From Firmicutes bacterium UBA1768 (GTDB lineage Bacteria > Bacillota > Clostridia > Peptostreptococcales > Anaerovoracaceae): a stretch of 17,924 nt of DNA. The notes under the pieces were generated by a model. That model searched no databases. It saw only the letters and a list, made by a program, of their open reading frames with translations, and was not told where the DNA came from. Below are positions 7,038 through 13,442 of the stretch, one piece after another (position 1 is the stretch's first letter; each line of letters starts with the position of its first letter). Location: contig DCGW01000030.1 in the NCBI GenBank assembly GCA_002315335.1, positions 1 to 17,924 of the forward strand, in the 5' to 3' direction. A program made the translations under genes and the position numbers.

Positions 7038-7066
7038 AGTCACTGTCTATTGGCGGTGACTATTTT
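7038..7066 (+). terminator. Candidate riboswitch-controlled terminator
   Basis: An 8-bp stem AGTCACTG/CGGTGACT (7038-7045 with 7054-7061, one G-U pair) has an 8-base loop. It is flanked by an A6 run on the left and ATTTTATT on the right. It sits between the riboswitch and the first gene, about 70 bases before the ATG, where the expression platform should be. A competing antiterminator was not resolved by eye. Confidence 0.55.
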
Positions 7067-7136
7067 ATTGCGCAAAACCGCTATCAGAAAATTCTTCAGT
7101 TATTGCTTTATTTTAATACCAGAAAGGATTGAAGAA

Positions 7137-7652
7137 ATGAAAAAAATGAATGAAATGAAAAAGACAACCAAGGTAATCCTTCTTATGATCATTACCGCCA
7201 TGGCTCTATTTTCACTGGCGGCTTGTGGTGAAGCTGATAAGGATACAACAGCCAACAGCGGTGCGGTTGCAACCTGTACAGTTATAATCAACTGCGAAAA
7301 AGCTTTAGCGCAAAGCGACAATCTGTCTGTTGAACTGCCAAATGATGGAATAATACTCTCCATTGACGAGTACGAATTCCACGAAGGTGATACAGCCTTT
7401 GATGTATTCAGGAATGCCATGGAAGAAAATGACATTCTTTTTGAATACAGTGATAATATGGGCGGTGGAAAAATGGTTGATGGTATAAACAATCTGTATA
7501 ACGGGGACTGCGGTGATCTCTCAGGCTGGATGTTTATTATTAATGATGAAATGTCTATGGAAAATTCTGACTCAGTTACCGTTAAAGCAGGCGACAAATT
7601 GGTGTTTGCTTATTCCTGCGACTGCGGAGAGGATTTAGGGTTCACATATTAA
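7137..7652 (+). CDS. Lipoprotein with transcobalamin-like C-terminal (DUF4430) domain
   Basis: This 171-residue predicted lipoprotein has a positively charged start, a hydrophobic stretch (about 13-27) and the lipobox LAAC with lipidated Cys30, so it should be anchored outside the membrane. After a short Thr/Ser/Asp-rich linker comes a domain with FHEGDTAFDVFRNAM, a GGGKMVDGINNLY turn, SGWMFIINDEM and the AGDKLVFAYS end. This order fits the DUF4430 family PF14478, which is related to the C-terminal cobalamin-binding domain of transcobalamin. Cys125, Cys161 and Cys163 are also present. ATG 7137 is chosen for its upstream AAAGGA and for the signal peptide; the frame also runs upstream to 7050, in the leader. 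It is the first gene after a cobalamin riboswitch and is one base from ecfT. I infer a surface corrinoid-capture protein; ligand binding is untested. Confidence 0.85.
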   Translation: MKKMNEMKKTTKVILLMIITAMALFSLAACGEADKDTTANSGAVATCTVIINCEKALAQSDNLSVELPNDGIILSIDEYEFHEGDTAFDVFRNAMEENDILFEYSDNMGGGKMVDGINNLYNGDCGDLSGWMFIINDEMSMENSDSVTVKAGDKLVFAYSCDCGEDLGFTY

Positions 7653-7653
7653 T

Positions 7654-8526
7654 ATGAAAAATATGCATCCATTTGTTGGTGCTGCTTTCTTTGCTACGGT
7701 GGCTGTGATTACTATGGTCTGCAGAAATCCGATAATGATTATAATATCTTTGATATTTGCATTTATTAACTCTGTTATTGAAGGCGGAACCAAAGCTTTG
7801 AAGTTTAATTTAATATATTTGCTGCCGGTAATGCTGCTTACAGCGCTTATCAACCCCTTATTCAACCATAGGGGAGTGACCGTCTTATGGAAGTTTCCAG
7901 GAGGCAACGCTCTGACAGCTGAATCAATAATCTACGGCTTATGTTCAGGCATGATGCTCGGCGCCATAGTAGCCTGGTTTACCTATCATAACAAGGTTAT
8001 GACTTCAGATAAAATCTGTTACATTTTTGGAAGAATAATACCATCTCTCTCTTTAATATTTTCCATGACCTTAAGGTTTGTACCGTTAATGGGAAACAGG
8101 CTGAAGAGAATAATAGTTTCCAGAAAATGCCTCCTTGCATTACCTGATAAGGCTTTTGAATGCGAAAAAGCCGGAAAAAGAGGCAAGCTGAGAGAAGGGC
8201 TAAAGATCACCTCGGTTTTTGTGGACAGAGGGCTTGAAACCGCCATTACAACCTCAGAAAGCATGAGAAGCAGAGGCTACGGTTCTGGAAAAAGAAGTTT
8301 TTTTTCCGTTTTCAGGCTGAATAGAAGGGATGTTATGGTTTTATTGGTTGTTGCTGTTTTGGCTGTTTATGTTGCAGTCGGTGCAATTAACGGCTGTCTT
8401 GCTTTTGAATACTATCCTGCCATCAGTCAAGCTGATCTGACAGCTTACTCGTTATCGATTATTATTGCGTATGCAGTATTGTGCGCTTTGCCGCTGTTTT
8501 TAAGAAAATATGAAGATTATAATTAA
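7654..8526 (+). CDS. ecfT: ECF transporter T component (EcfT/CbiQ family)
   Basis: This is a 290-residue energy-coupling factor transmembrane subunit, which links the two ATPases to the substrate-binding S component. Hydrophobic segments are visible at about 8-45, 52-70, 92-111, 226-250 and 264-284. The cytoplasmic coupling region between them has RFVPLMGNRLKRI, a first short motif near SRKCLLALP, and the second coupling motif in TTSESMRSRGYGSGKR (about 200-213), characteristic of EcfT. The start lies one base after the lipoprotein stop, and its last 17 bases overlap the next gene, so the three genes form a tightly coupled operon. The family call is firm. The link to B12 comes from the riboswitch and neighbours, not from this protein alone. 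Confidence 0.92.
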   Translation: MKNMHPFVGAAFFATVAVITMVCRNPIMIIISLIFAFINSVIEGGTKALKFNLIYLLPVMLLTALINPLFNHRGVTVLWKFPGGNALTAESIIYGLCSGMMLGAIVAWFTYHNKVMTSDKICYIFGRIIPSLSLIFSMTLRFVPLMGNRLKRIIVSRKCLLALPDKAFECEKAGKRGKLREGLKITSVFVDRGLETAITTSESMRSRGYGSGKRSFFSVFRLNRRDVMVLLVVAVLAVYVAVGAINGCLAFEYYPAISQADLTAYSLSIIIAYAVLCALPLFLRKYEDYN

Positions 8527-10639
8527 GAATTTTACATTTAAATATCCTGAAACTGCAAAGACAATTCTTGAATATATCAATCTTACAGTAGAGTCTGGAG
8601 AATTTGTTGTAGTAGCAGGGGAGTCAGGCTGCGGCAAAACTACGCTTCTAAAATGTTTGAAGCCTGAATTACTTCCTGCCGGAGAGATAAGCGGAGAAAT
8701 TGAATATGATAGGCCGGTTAGCCCTTGCAGCATCGGTTATGTATTTCAAAATCCTGATGACGGAATAGTCTGTGATAAGGTATGGCATGAGTTGGTTTTC
8801 AGCCTTGAAAACCAAGGCTTATCTCAGGAAGCTATGCAGGCTAAGCTTGATTTTGCAGCCGAATATTTCGGGATTAAGGACCTTCTGTACAGAGATGTCA
8901 AGGAGCTGTCCGGTGGTCAGAAGCAGATTATCAACCTTGCCGCAGCAGCTATTGCCGGACCGGACCTTCTTATATTTGATGAACCTATATCCCAGCTTGA
9001 TAGAGAAATGGCTGAGATTTTTCTTAAGCTTATAAAAAAGCTGAATATTGATATGGGAATTACCATTATCATGTCTGAGCACAGACTTGACGAGGTCTAT
9101 GAAGCAGCTGATAGAATTGTTATGATGGAAAAGGGGAGAATAATAGATGAGCAAGCCCCAGAGGCGTTAAATCATCGGTTGCTGGAAAAAAATGGTAATT
9201 ATACTTTGCATAACGAAAAAGTTTACGACAGGGAAATTTTGGGTTTTTCTGCGAAAGAACCTGTTCTTGAATTGGAAAGCGTCAGCTTTTCTTACAGAAA
9301 GAGCCGACCCGTACTGAAAGATTTTTCCCTTAAGGTATATCAGGGCGAAACCATGGTCCTTACAGGCGATAATGGCAGCGGAAAAACTACCGCCTTACTT
9401 TTGCTTGCGGGCGGAATGAAGCCGACTGAGGGGAAGGTGATACGAAGGGCGACGAGCGGCATGGTACCTCAGAATCCAATGGATATTTTTGCTGCCGATC
9501 CCTTGAATCTTGCAATTTCCAACGATACCGCCGAGCTCTTGGGTCTGAAAGAGGTATTCTATTCACATCCATATGATCTGTCGGGAGGGCAGCAGCAAAA
9601 ACTTGCTCTTGCTATGGTTTTAGATACCGACCCTGATATTATTATCCTGGATGAGCCTACAAAGGGCCTTGATTCACAGGCCAAAGGCAGTCTGAAGAGA
9701 ATAATTTCCGAGCTGAAATTCCGAGGAAAAACAATAATCCTCGTTTCTCACGACAGTGATTTTTGCAACGCTGTGGCGGATAGAGTGATATATATGGAAA
9801 GAAAGCCGAGAAAGCAGAACGATTGCGACTTGAACCCTGCATTTGATGCTCATACGGATAATATGGGAAACTGTCAGAAACAGACGGCTTCAGTTGACCC
9901 TGCAGAAACCGTAAGCGTTGAAAATACGCGAAATAATCGTCTTCCTGTACCGCTTGTGTGGCTGATTACAATTACTGCGGTTGCTGCAACAATACTCGGT
10001 GATTTGTATTTGTTTTCTGGAAAAAATACCATGATTGTTTCAATTCTTGTTGCAGCTGAAATGATTTTTCCTTTTGCATATTCATTTGAAAAAAACAGGC
10101 ATGACTCAAGAAAGTTTGCGATGATCGCTGTGATTTCAGCTATTGCAGTAGTATCGAGGGCTGCGTTTTTCATGCTGCCGGAGTTTAAGCCTATGGCTGC
10201 TTTTATTATAATTGCAGCACTTGCTTTGGGAGAAGAGGAGGGCTTTCTCGTAGGCGCTCTGTCAGCCCTGGTTTCAAACTTTTTCTTCGGTCAGGGTCCG
10301 TGGACGCCGTGGCAGATGCTTGCATTTGGTATGATAGGATTTATTGCAGGAATTATTTATAAGAACAAAGATCTTACTATATGGAATAAGAAGAAAAAAA
10401 TATTACTTTGTATTACGGGAGCGCTTCTTGTTATTATAGTTTATGGCGGACTTATAAATCTTTCATCAGTACTGATATGGAACCAGTATCCTTCATTGAG
10501 CATAATAATTGCCTCATATATCACCGGTTTTCCTATGGATTGTATTCATGCACTTGCAACGGTAATCTTTCTCTGGGTATTTGCCGTGCCTATGCTGGAA
10601 AAAATTGATCGCATCAAAATTAAATATCAGATATCTTAA
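8510..10639 (+). CDS. Fused ECF transporter EcfA-EcfA' ATPases with C-terminal S-component-like domain
   Basis: One 709-residue protein combines three ECF parts. ATPase 1 (about 1-235) has Walker A GESGCGKT (38-45), Q-loop Gln80, signature LSGGQ (133-137), Walker B LLIFDE (153-158) and switch His191. ATPase 2 (about 250-430) has Walker A GDNGSGKT (286-293), Gln321, LSGGQ (357-361), IIILDE (377-382) and His414. After a polar linker (about 431-476) comes a membrane domain with about six hydrophobic segments (480-709) and the segment FFFGQGPWTPWQM (591-603), which resembles S components of the cobalamin-related ECF group (CbrT-like). Both ATPase sites look intact. The fusion places A, A' and S in one chain, leaving only EcfT separate. 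I infer a dedicated corrinoid importer from the riboswitch and the DUF4430 lipoprotein. It could instead carry a precursor such as cobinamide. Confidence 0.9.
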   Translation: MKIIIKNFTFKYPETAKTILEYINLTVESGEFVVVAGESGCGKTTLLKCLKPELLPAGEISGEIEYDRPVSPCSIGYVFQNPDDGIVCDKVWHELVFSLENQGLSQEAMQAKLDFAAEYFGIKDLLYRDVKELSGGQKQIINLAAAAIAGPDLLIFDEPISQLDREMAEIFLKLIKKLNIDMGITIIMSEHRLDEVYEAADRIVMMEKGRIIDEQAPEALNHRLLEKNGNYTLHNEKVYDREILGFSAKEPVLELESVSFSYRKSRPVLKDFSLKVYQGETMVLTGDNGSGKTTALLLLAGGMKPTEGKVIRRATSGMVPQNPMDIFAADPLNLAISNDTAELLGLKEVFYSHPYDLSGGQQQKLALAMVLDTDPDIIILDEPTKGLDSQAKGSLKRIISELKFRGKTIILVSHDSDFCNAVADRVIYMERKPRKQNDCDLNPAFDAHTDNMGNCQKQTASVDPAETVSVENTRNNRLPVPLVWLITITAVAATILGDLYLFSGKNTMIVSILVAAEMIFPFAYSFEKNRHDSRKFAMIAVISAIAVVSRAAFFMLPEFKPMAAFIIIAALALGEEEGFLVGALSALVSNFFFGQGPWTPWQMLAFGMIGFIAGIIYKNKDLTIWNKKKKILLCITGALLVIIVYGGLINLSSVLIWNQYPSLSIIIASYITGFPMDCIHALATVIFLWVFAVPMLEKIDRIKIKYQIS

Positions 10640-10671
10640 TTTACTGAGAACAAATTTCAATCAGTATTTTT

Positions 10672-10706
10672 AACCCCGGCGGAGCAATTTGGTCGGGGTT
10701 TTAATT
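10672..10706 (+). terminator. Intrinsic terminator of the B12/ECF operon
   Basis: The stem AACCCCGGC/GGTCGGGGTT (10672-10680 with 10692-10700, one G-U pair) has an 11-base loop and is followed by TTAATTT. It lies 32 bases after the stop codon of the fused ECF gene. Confidence 0.85.
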
Positions 10707-10724
10707 TGTAGTAAATTAAAACAA

Positions 10725-10826
10725 GTATTCACAGCGCTGTCCACAGGTAAGTTAAAATATTCGGTATTTCTGAACAGTTTTGCACAGAGATATGCACAGG
10801 TAGAGGGGACTATATCGATATACACA
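10725..10826 (+). other. Cluster of five DnaA-box-like 9-mers
   Basis: GTATTCACA (10725), CTGTCCACA (10737), TTTTGCACA (10778), ATATGCACA (10790) and ATATACACA (10818) each match TTATCCACA at 7 of 9 positions, all in the same orientation. Two pairs are each spaced by 12 bases. No perfect box is present and no replication gene is adjacent, so binding is uncertain. Confidence 0.3.
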
Positions 10827-10861
10827 ACTATTCCTTAAATCACAATTTAGGGAATAGTTGT
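10824..10861. repeat. Strong 17-bp stem-loop of unknown role
   Basis: The left arm 10824-10840 pairs fully (one G-U) with 10845-10861 around a CACA tetraloop. A 12-bp perfect palindrome, TATATCGATATA (10811-10822), directly precedes it. It is not followed by a T run on either strand, so it does not look like a standard terminator. Confidence 0.7.
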
Positions 10862-11165
10862 ATGCGGTTTTGCTTGAAATTAAGCCATTTGCTATTTGTG
10901 TTTTTTCTGTAATCGCTTTATTTGTTTTTCTCAATTTGGAGTTCGTCCGGCTGATTTTTTCAATTTTCTCCCTTTCCTTTTATCTGATAAATTGCGTTAT
11001 TTACGAGGCTCTCAGCGCCGATTTGAGCGATTTTATTTGTTGCTCTCAACACTTATATCCTGCCATTTTTAAGTAAATTACGTCGTTTGTCAGCTTCCTT
11101 CATTTTCAACCTCAATTTGACTGTTTTCTCATATTTTGGTTATTAATTTCTTCGATTACTTTCCA

Positions 11166-11198
11166 ATTAAAATACCGGACCCAATGAATCCGGTATTT
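11166..11198 (-). terminator. Terminator after the secreted MBL-fold gene
   Basis: A perfect 10-bp stem AAATACCGGA/TCCGGTATTT (11170-11179 with 11189-11198) has a 9-base loop. Read on the minus strand it ends in TTTTAATT, and it lies about 35 bases past the stop codon of the leftward gene. Confidence 0.75.
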
Positions 11199-11231
11199 AT
11201 GACATCTATTTTTTTGCTTTTGTATTAGCTG

Positions 11232-12698
11232 CTACGGACAGCAAACCTTGCACGGAATATATCCGGCTGCGATAGCTTCTTCGCGTGTGTCAAATATTAC
11301 TCTGTTTGAGGTCGCCATATTCTGGCCGTTTTCACAGGTTGACAGATGCAGCCTCAGTGTTGTTTTATTTCCCAGATAATATCCGCCCTCTGGCAGCGGA
11401 TTTATTACGGTATTGGTATTTACCATGTCAGCTGCGTCCGCTAAAGTCAGTGTTTGATTTGTATCAAGCTCATATGCTGTACCGTCCGTTTCAAGAACAA
11501 TTGTTCCGGATTTTCCGGTCCCATATATAGTTGCTCCTGCATTCAACAGCCTTTCAACCGCAAGATATTGCGGGTGTCCGTGCGGGTTGTTCAATTTATA
11601 GGATATTATTGCTGTTTCCGGCTTAATCTTGCTTAGAAATTCAGCGGAAGTCGAGGTTCTGGCTCCGTGATGACCGACTTTTAACACATCCACAGCCTCA
11701 AACTTTGACAGATTTGCCTTTTCTACTGTCGAACTCATATCTCCGGTGAAGAGAGCCTTAAAATCTCCGTAAATCAGCTCGACTATAACGGATGAATCGT
11801 TGTTATTTGAGTAATTATCTCCGGTTTCAATTATCTTTAGCTGACATTTATTATCTATTTTTATTGTCATGTCGCTATCTTCTACCATATTGATTGATTT
11901 TAGAAGCATATTTGCAGCAAACCTTGGAATTCCAAGCTTATCAAGCAGCGGATAATAGTCTTCGCCTGAATAAATCACCTTTCCGAGCTTACTGCCATAT
12001 TTCTGATAAACGCTCAGCAGGCCGCCCACATGGTCCTCGTCAAAGTGCGTTACCACTACATAGTCGAGCTTGCCGTCAACATAGTCGGAAATATAGCTTG
12101 TCACTTCGTCTCCTGCATCAACCGGGCCACCATCTATAAGAATTTCCGTCTGACCATAATCTATAAGAATGCAGTCTCCCTGCCCAACATCAATAAAGTG
12201 TATTTTCAGGTTATTTCCGGGCTGTAAAACCGGTTTAGCTGAAGGGTTTATACCATCGCTGCCAACTATTACCGTCTGTGTGTTGCTATCCCAGCTAACA
12301 TAGGCACCAAAAGCTTCTAAAACAGCTCTGATAGGAAGATATGTTCTCGAGTTAACAATTACAGCCTTAGTATCATTTTGGACAGTTTTACCATTAACAT
12401 ATATGTAGTTTTTTCCGATAGGAACCTTTACTGTAATTCCATTTTTGGATGCAATGGCCGTTTTGGCAGCAGCGTCCCATGACACCTCACAGCCGTAGGC
12501 TTCCATGGTCATTCTGAACGGCACCTGAGTCCTGTTCGCATCATCTATAAAAGGAAAGCCGTAGTCCTCAGTAAACTTAAGGTTTTGTCCGTCGAGCTTT
12601 ACATCTATTGCCAGTGCCGGAACAGCAACTGCTATCATAATAATGGCGAAAATGATTACGGCAAGTATTCGTTTGTCAAATATGGATTTTTCTTTCAT
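11232..12698 (-). CDS. Secreted ComEC-like metallo-beta-lactamase-fold protein with stalk and Ada-like Cys domains
   Basis: This 488-residue protein opens with a signal peptide or N-terminal anchor (about 1-30, ending AVPALA), so it should act outside the membrane. Residues about 33-147 carry two repeats of the copper-amine-oxidase-N-like fold (VPFRMTMEAYG..VSWD and LPIRAVLEAFGAYVSWD), often a wall or stalk module. The metallo-beta-lactamase domain (about 163-410) is ComEC-like: HFIDVGQGDC, THFDEDHVGG (217-226), TGD (318-320) and VGHHGARTSTS (341-351). The last 50 residues (YYLGNKTTLRLHLSTC to IPCKVCCP) resemble an Ada-type zinc-binding segment with Cys455, Cys483 and Cys486. ATG 12698 follows a GGGGGAG ribosome binding site. 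It is transcribed alone. No ComEC channel domain is present, so it may be an extracellular nuclease or hydrolase rather than DNA-uptake machinery; its substrate is unknown. Confidence 0.88.
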   Translation of the reverse strand: MKEKSIFDKRILAVIIFAIIMIAVAVPALAIDVKLDGQNLKFTEDYGFPFIDDANRTQVPFRMTMEAYGCEVSWDAAAKTAIASKNGITVKVPIGKNYIYVNGKTVQNDTKAVIVNSRTYLPIRAVLEAFGAYVSWDSNTQTVIVGSDGINPSAKPVLQPGNNLKIHFIDVGQGDCILIDYGQTEILIDGGPVDAGDEVTSYISDYVDGKLDYVVVTHFDEDHVGGLLSVYQKYGSKLGKVIYSGEDYYPLLDKLGIPRFAANMLLKSINMVEDSDMTIKIDNKCQLKIIETGDNYSNNNDSSVIVELIYGDFKALFTGDMSSTVEKANLSKFEAVDVLKVGHHGARTSTSAEFLSKIKPETAIISYKLNNPHGHPQYLAVERLLNAGATIYGTGKSGTIVLETDGTAYELDTNQTLTLADAADMVNTNTVINPLPEGGYYLGNKTTLRLHLSTCENGQNMATSNRVIFDTREEAIAAGYIPCKVCCP

Positions 12699-12739
12699 AT
12701 GCTCCCCCTCGAGATATTTTCTGATTGTATTTCCGTACC

Positions 12740-12745
12740 ATTATA
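12740..12745 (-). promoter_or_regulatory. Candidate -10 box of the secreted MBL-fold gene
   Basis: TATAAT on the minus strand lies about 40 bases before the ATG at 12698, giving a short leader. No good -35 is seen at the normal distance, so activation or another arrangement is possible. Confidence 0.4.
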
Positions 12746-12835
12746 TCCCAAGCAACGGTTTTTTTCTACCTCAACAAGCAATATGAAAGCGAGTTTTTGA
12801 CGATAGAATGCTTGTGATTAAGCTTATGCTTAAAT

Positions 12836-12866
12836 AAAAAAGGGAGGCCTGAGGCCTCCGTTTTTA
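12836..12866 (-). terminator. Terminator downstream of the small-peptide genes
   Basis: A perfect 7-bp GC-rich stem GGAGGCC/GGCCTCC (12843-12849 with 12853-12859) has a TGA loop. On the minus strand it is followed by C and six T; on the plus strand five T follow, so it may work in both directions. It closes the leftward helicase and peptide transcript. Confidence 0.85.
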
Positions 12867-12938
12867 CATAAGATATTTATATATCTCTAAGAATACTTTT
12901 TTATAAAACTCAAAATAGTTGAACGACCGTATATCATT

Positions 12939-13013
12939 TCACCGATCCTCACCCCAATAGAACAATTTTCCAGCATCAACCTTCATCATCTCATTCATTT
13001 CTACTTTTCTCAT
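12939..13013 (-). CDS. 24-residue peptide, short paralogue of the neighbouring leader protein
   Basis: This small open frame reads MRKVEMNEMMKVDAGK followed by LFYWGEDR and a TGA stop. Its first 16 residues match those of the 97-residue protein just upstream at 15 of 16 positions, and similarity continues as LFYWG versus ISFYFG. ATG 13013 is preceded by GAGAGGG at a normal distance, and the gene lies 67 bases after the stop of its paralogue and before a terminator. The N-terminus fits a double-glycine-type leader (Glu at -8, Met at -7, Val at -4, Ala-Gly at the cut), which would release a nine-residue KLFYWGEDR peptide. It could equally be a truncated duplicate: the same frame is open again after the TGA down to 12864. 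Expression is unproven. Confidence 0.5.
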   Translation of the reverse strand: MRKVEMNEMMKVDAGKLFYWGEDR

Positions 13014-13080
13014 AACTTTCCCTCTCGTTCCAACGGAAAAATTGAGTAAGAAATTTGCAAAAAATTGTGTGTAATTTTTA

Positions 13081-13374
13081 CTACCTAAAAATAGTTTTAA
13101 TTAGTCCTAATATTGTTGGAAATTCATATTCACCTTCTATATACCCATCAGTTAAATTAAAATCAAATATTTGAAAGATTGTATAAATTGAAAAATACCA
13201 GTCTCCATCCCATTTAATAAATCCAAAACAAGGTCCAGAAGCATCTGAATCATCAAAAAAACCAAAGCATGATGTACAATAATTATACTCAGTATTTACA
13301 GGTTTTTTTCCAAAATAAAAACTGATTTTCCCCGCATCAACAGCCATCATTTCATTCATTTCTACTTTTCTCAT
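13081..13374 (-). CDS. 97-residue hypothetical protein with double-glycine-type leader
   Basis: I do not recognise a family for the body of this protein. The start MRKVEMNEMMAVDAGK resembles a bacteriocin-type leader: Val at -12, Glu at -8, Met at -7, Val at -4 and Ala-Gly at -2/-1. The remaining 82 residues are rich in Phe, Tyr and Trp and carry three Cys (33, 36, 49); CFGF occurs twice (36-39 and 49-52), the first copy in a CxxC pair. No membrane helix is evident. ATG 13374 is chosen because GAGGAGA lies 6-7 bases upstream and because the short paralogue begins at the same residue. It lies 95 bases downstream of the helicase stop, behind a candidate promoter with a G8 tract. A secreted or modified peptide is possible, but no peptidase transporter or modifying enzyme is in the window. 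Confidence 0.75.
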   Translation of the reverse strand: MRKVEMNEMMAVDAGKISFYFGKKPVNTEYNYCTSCFGFFDDSDASGPCFGFIKWDGDWYFSIYTIFQIFDFNLTDGYIEGEYEFPTILGLIKTIFR

Positions 13375-13416
13375 TTTCGTTCTCCTCAAAAAATTATTTC
13401 ATACAATATCCAATAT

Positions 13417-13435
13417 GAACAAAATTTATTTGTTC
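13417..13435. promoter_or_regulatory. Inverted repeat at the predicted start of the peptide transcript
   Basis: GAACAAA, five bases, TTTGTTC: perfect 7-bp arms. It begins where transcription from the candidate promoter at 13443-13473 would start, so it could be an operator or a leader hairpin. Confidence 0.35.
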
Positions 13436-13442
13436 TAAATAG

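Larger units (their letters stand above)
10706..11165. other. Gene-free convergent intergenic region
   Basis: No convincing gene is seen on either strand; open frames here lack ribosome binding sites and known domains. Between two terminators, the stretch holds a cluster of DnaA-box-like 9-mers (10725-10826), a strong hairpin (10824-10861) and a T-rich part (10890-11160) with degenerate direct repeats. Base composition from 10890 onward is markedly T-rich on the + strand, unlike the neighbouring genes. Confidence 0.6.

Noticed and set aside
7050-7136. Longer start for the DUF4430 lipoprotein at 7050
   Set aside because: It would begin inside the terminator-like hairpin and put 29 residues ahead of a normal lipoprotein signal peptide; ATG 7137 has a ribosome binding site.
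7100-7597. 165-residue antisense frame over the DUF4430 gene (and a similar 168-residue one at 1476-1982)
   Set aside because: Both are shadows of well-supported genes on the other strand; no domain or start signal.
10858-11076. 72-residue hydrophobic open frame in the convergent gap
   Set aside because: It starts with TTG inside a hairpin arm, has no good ribosome site, and its hydrophobicity follows from T-rich DNA.
12818-12833. TTAAGC-TTAT-GCTTAA inverted repeat
   Set aside because: Short 6-bp AT-rich arms next to a terminator; likely chance or part of the terminator flank.
12939-12941. TGA in the short peptide as selenocysteine or read-through
   Set aside because: TGA ends other genes here, the downstream stretch has only a terminator stem, and nothing resembles a SECIS element next to the codon.
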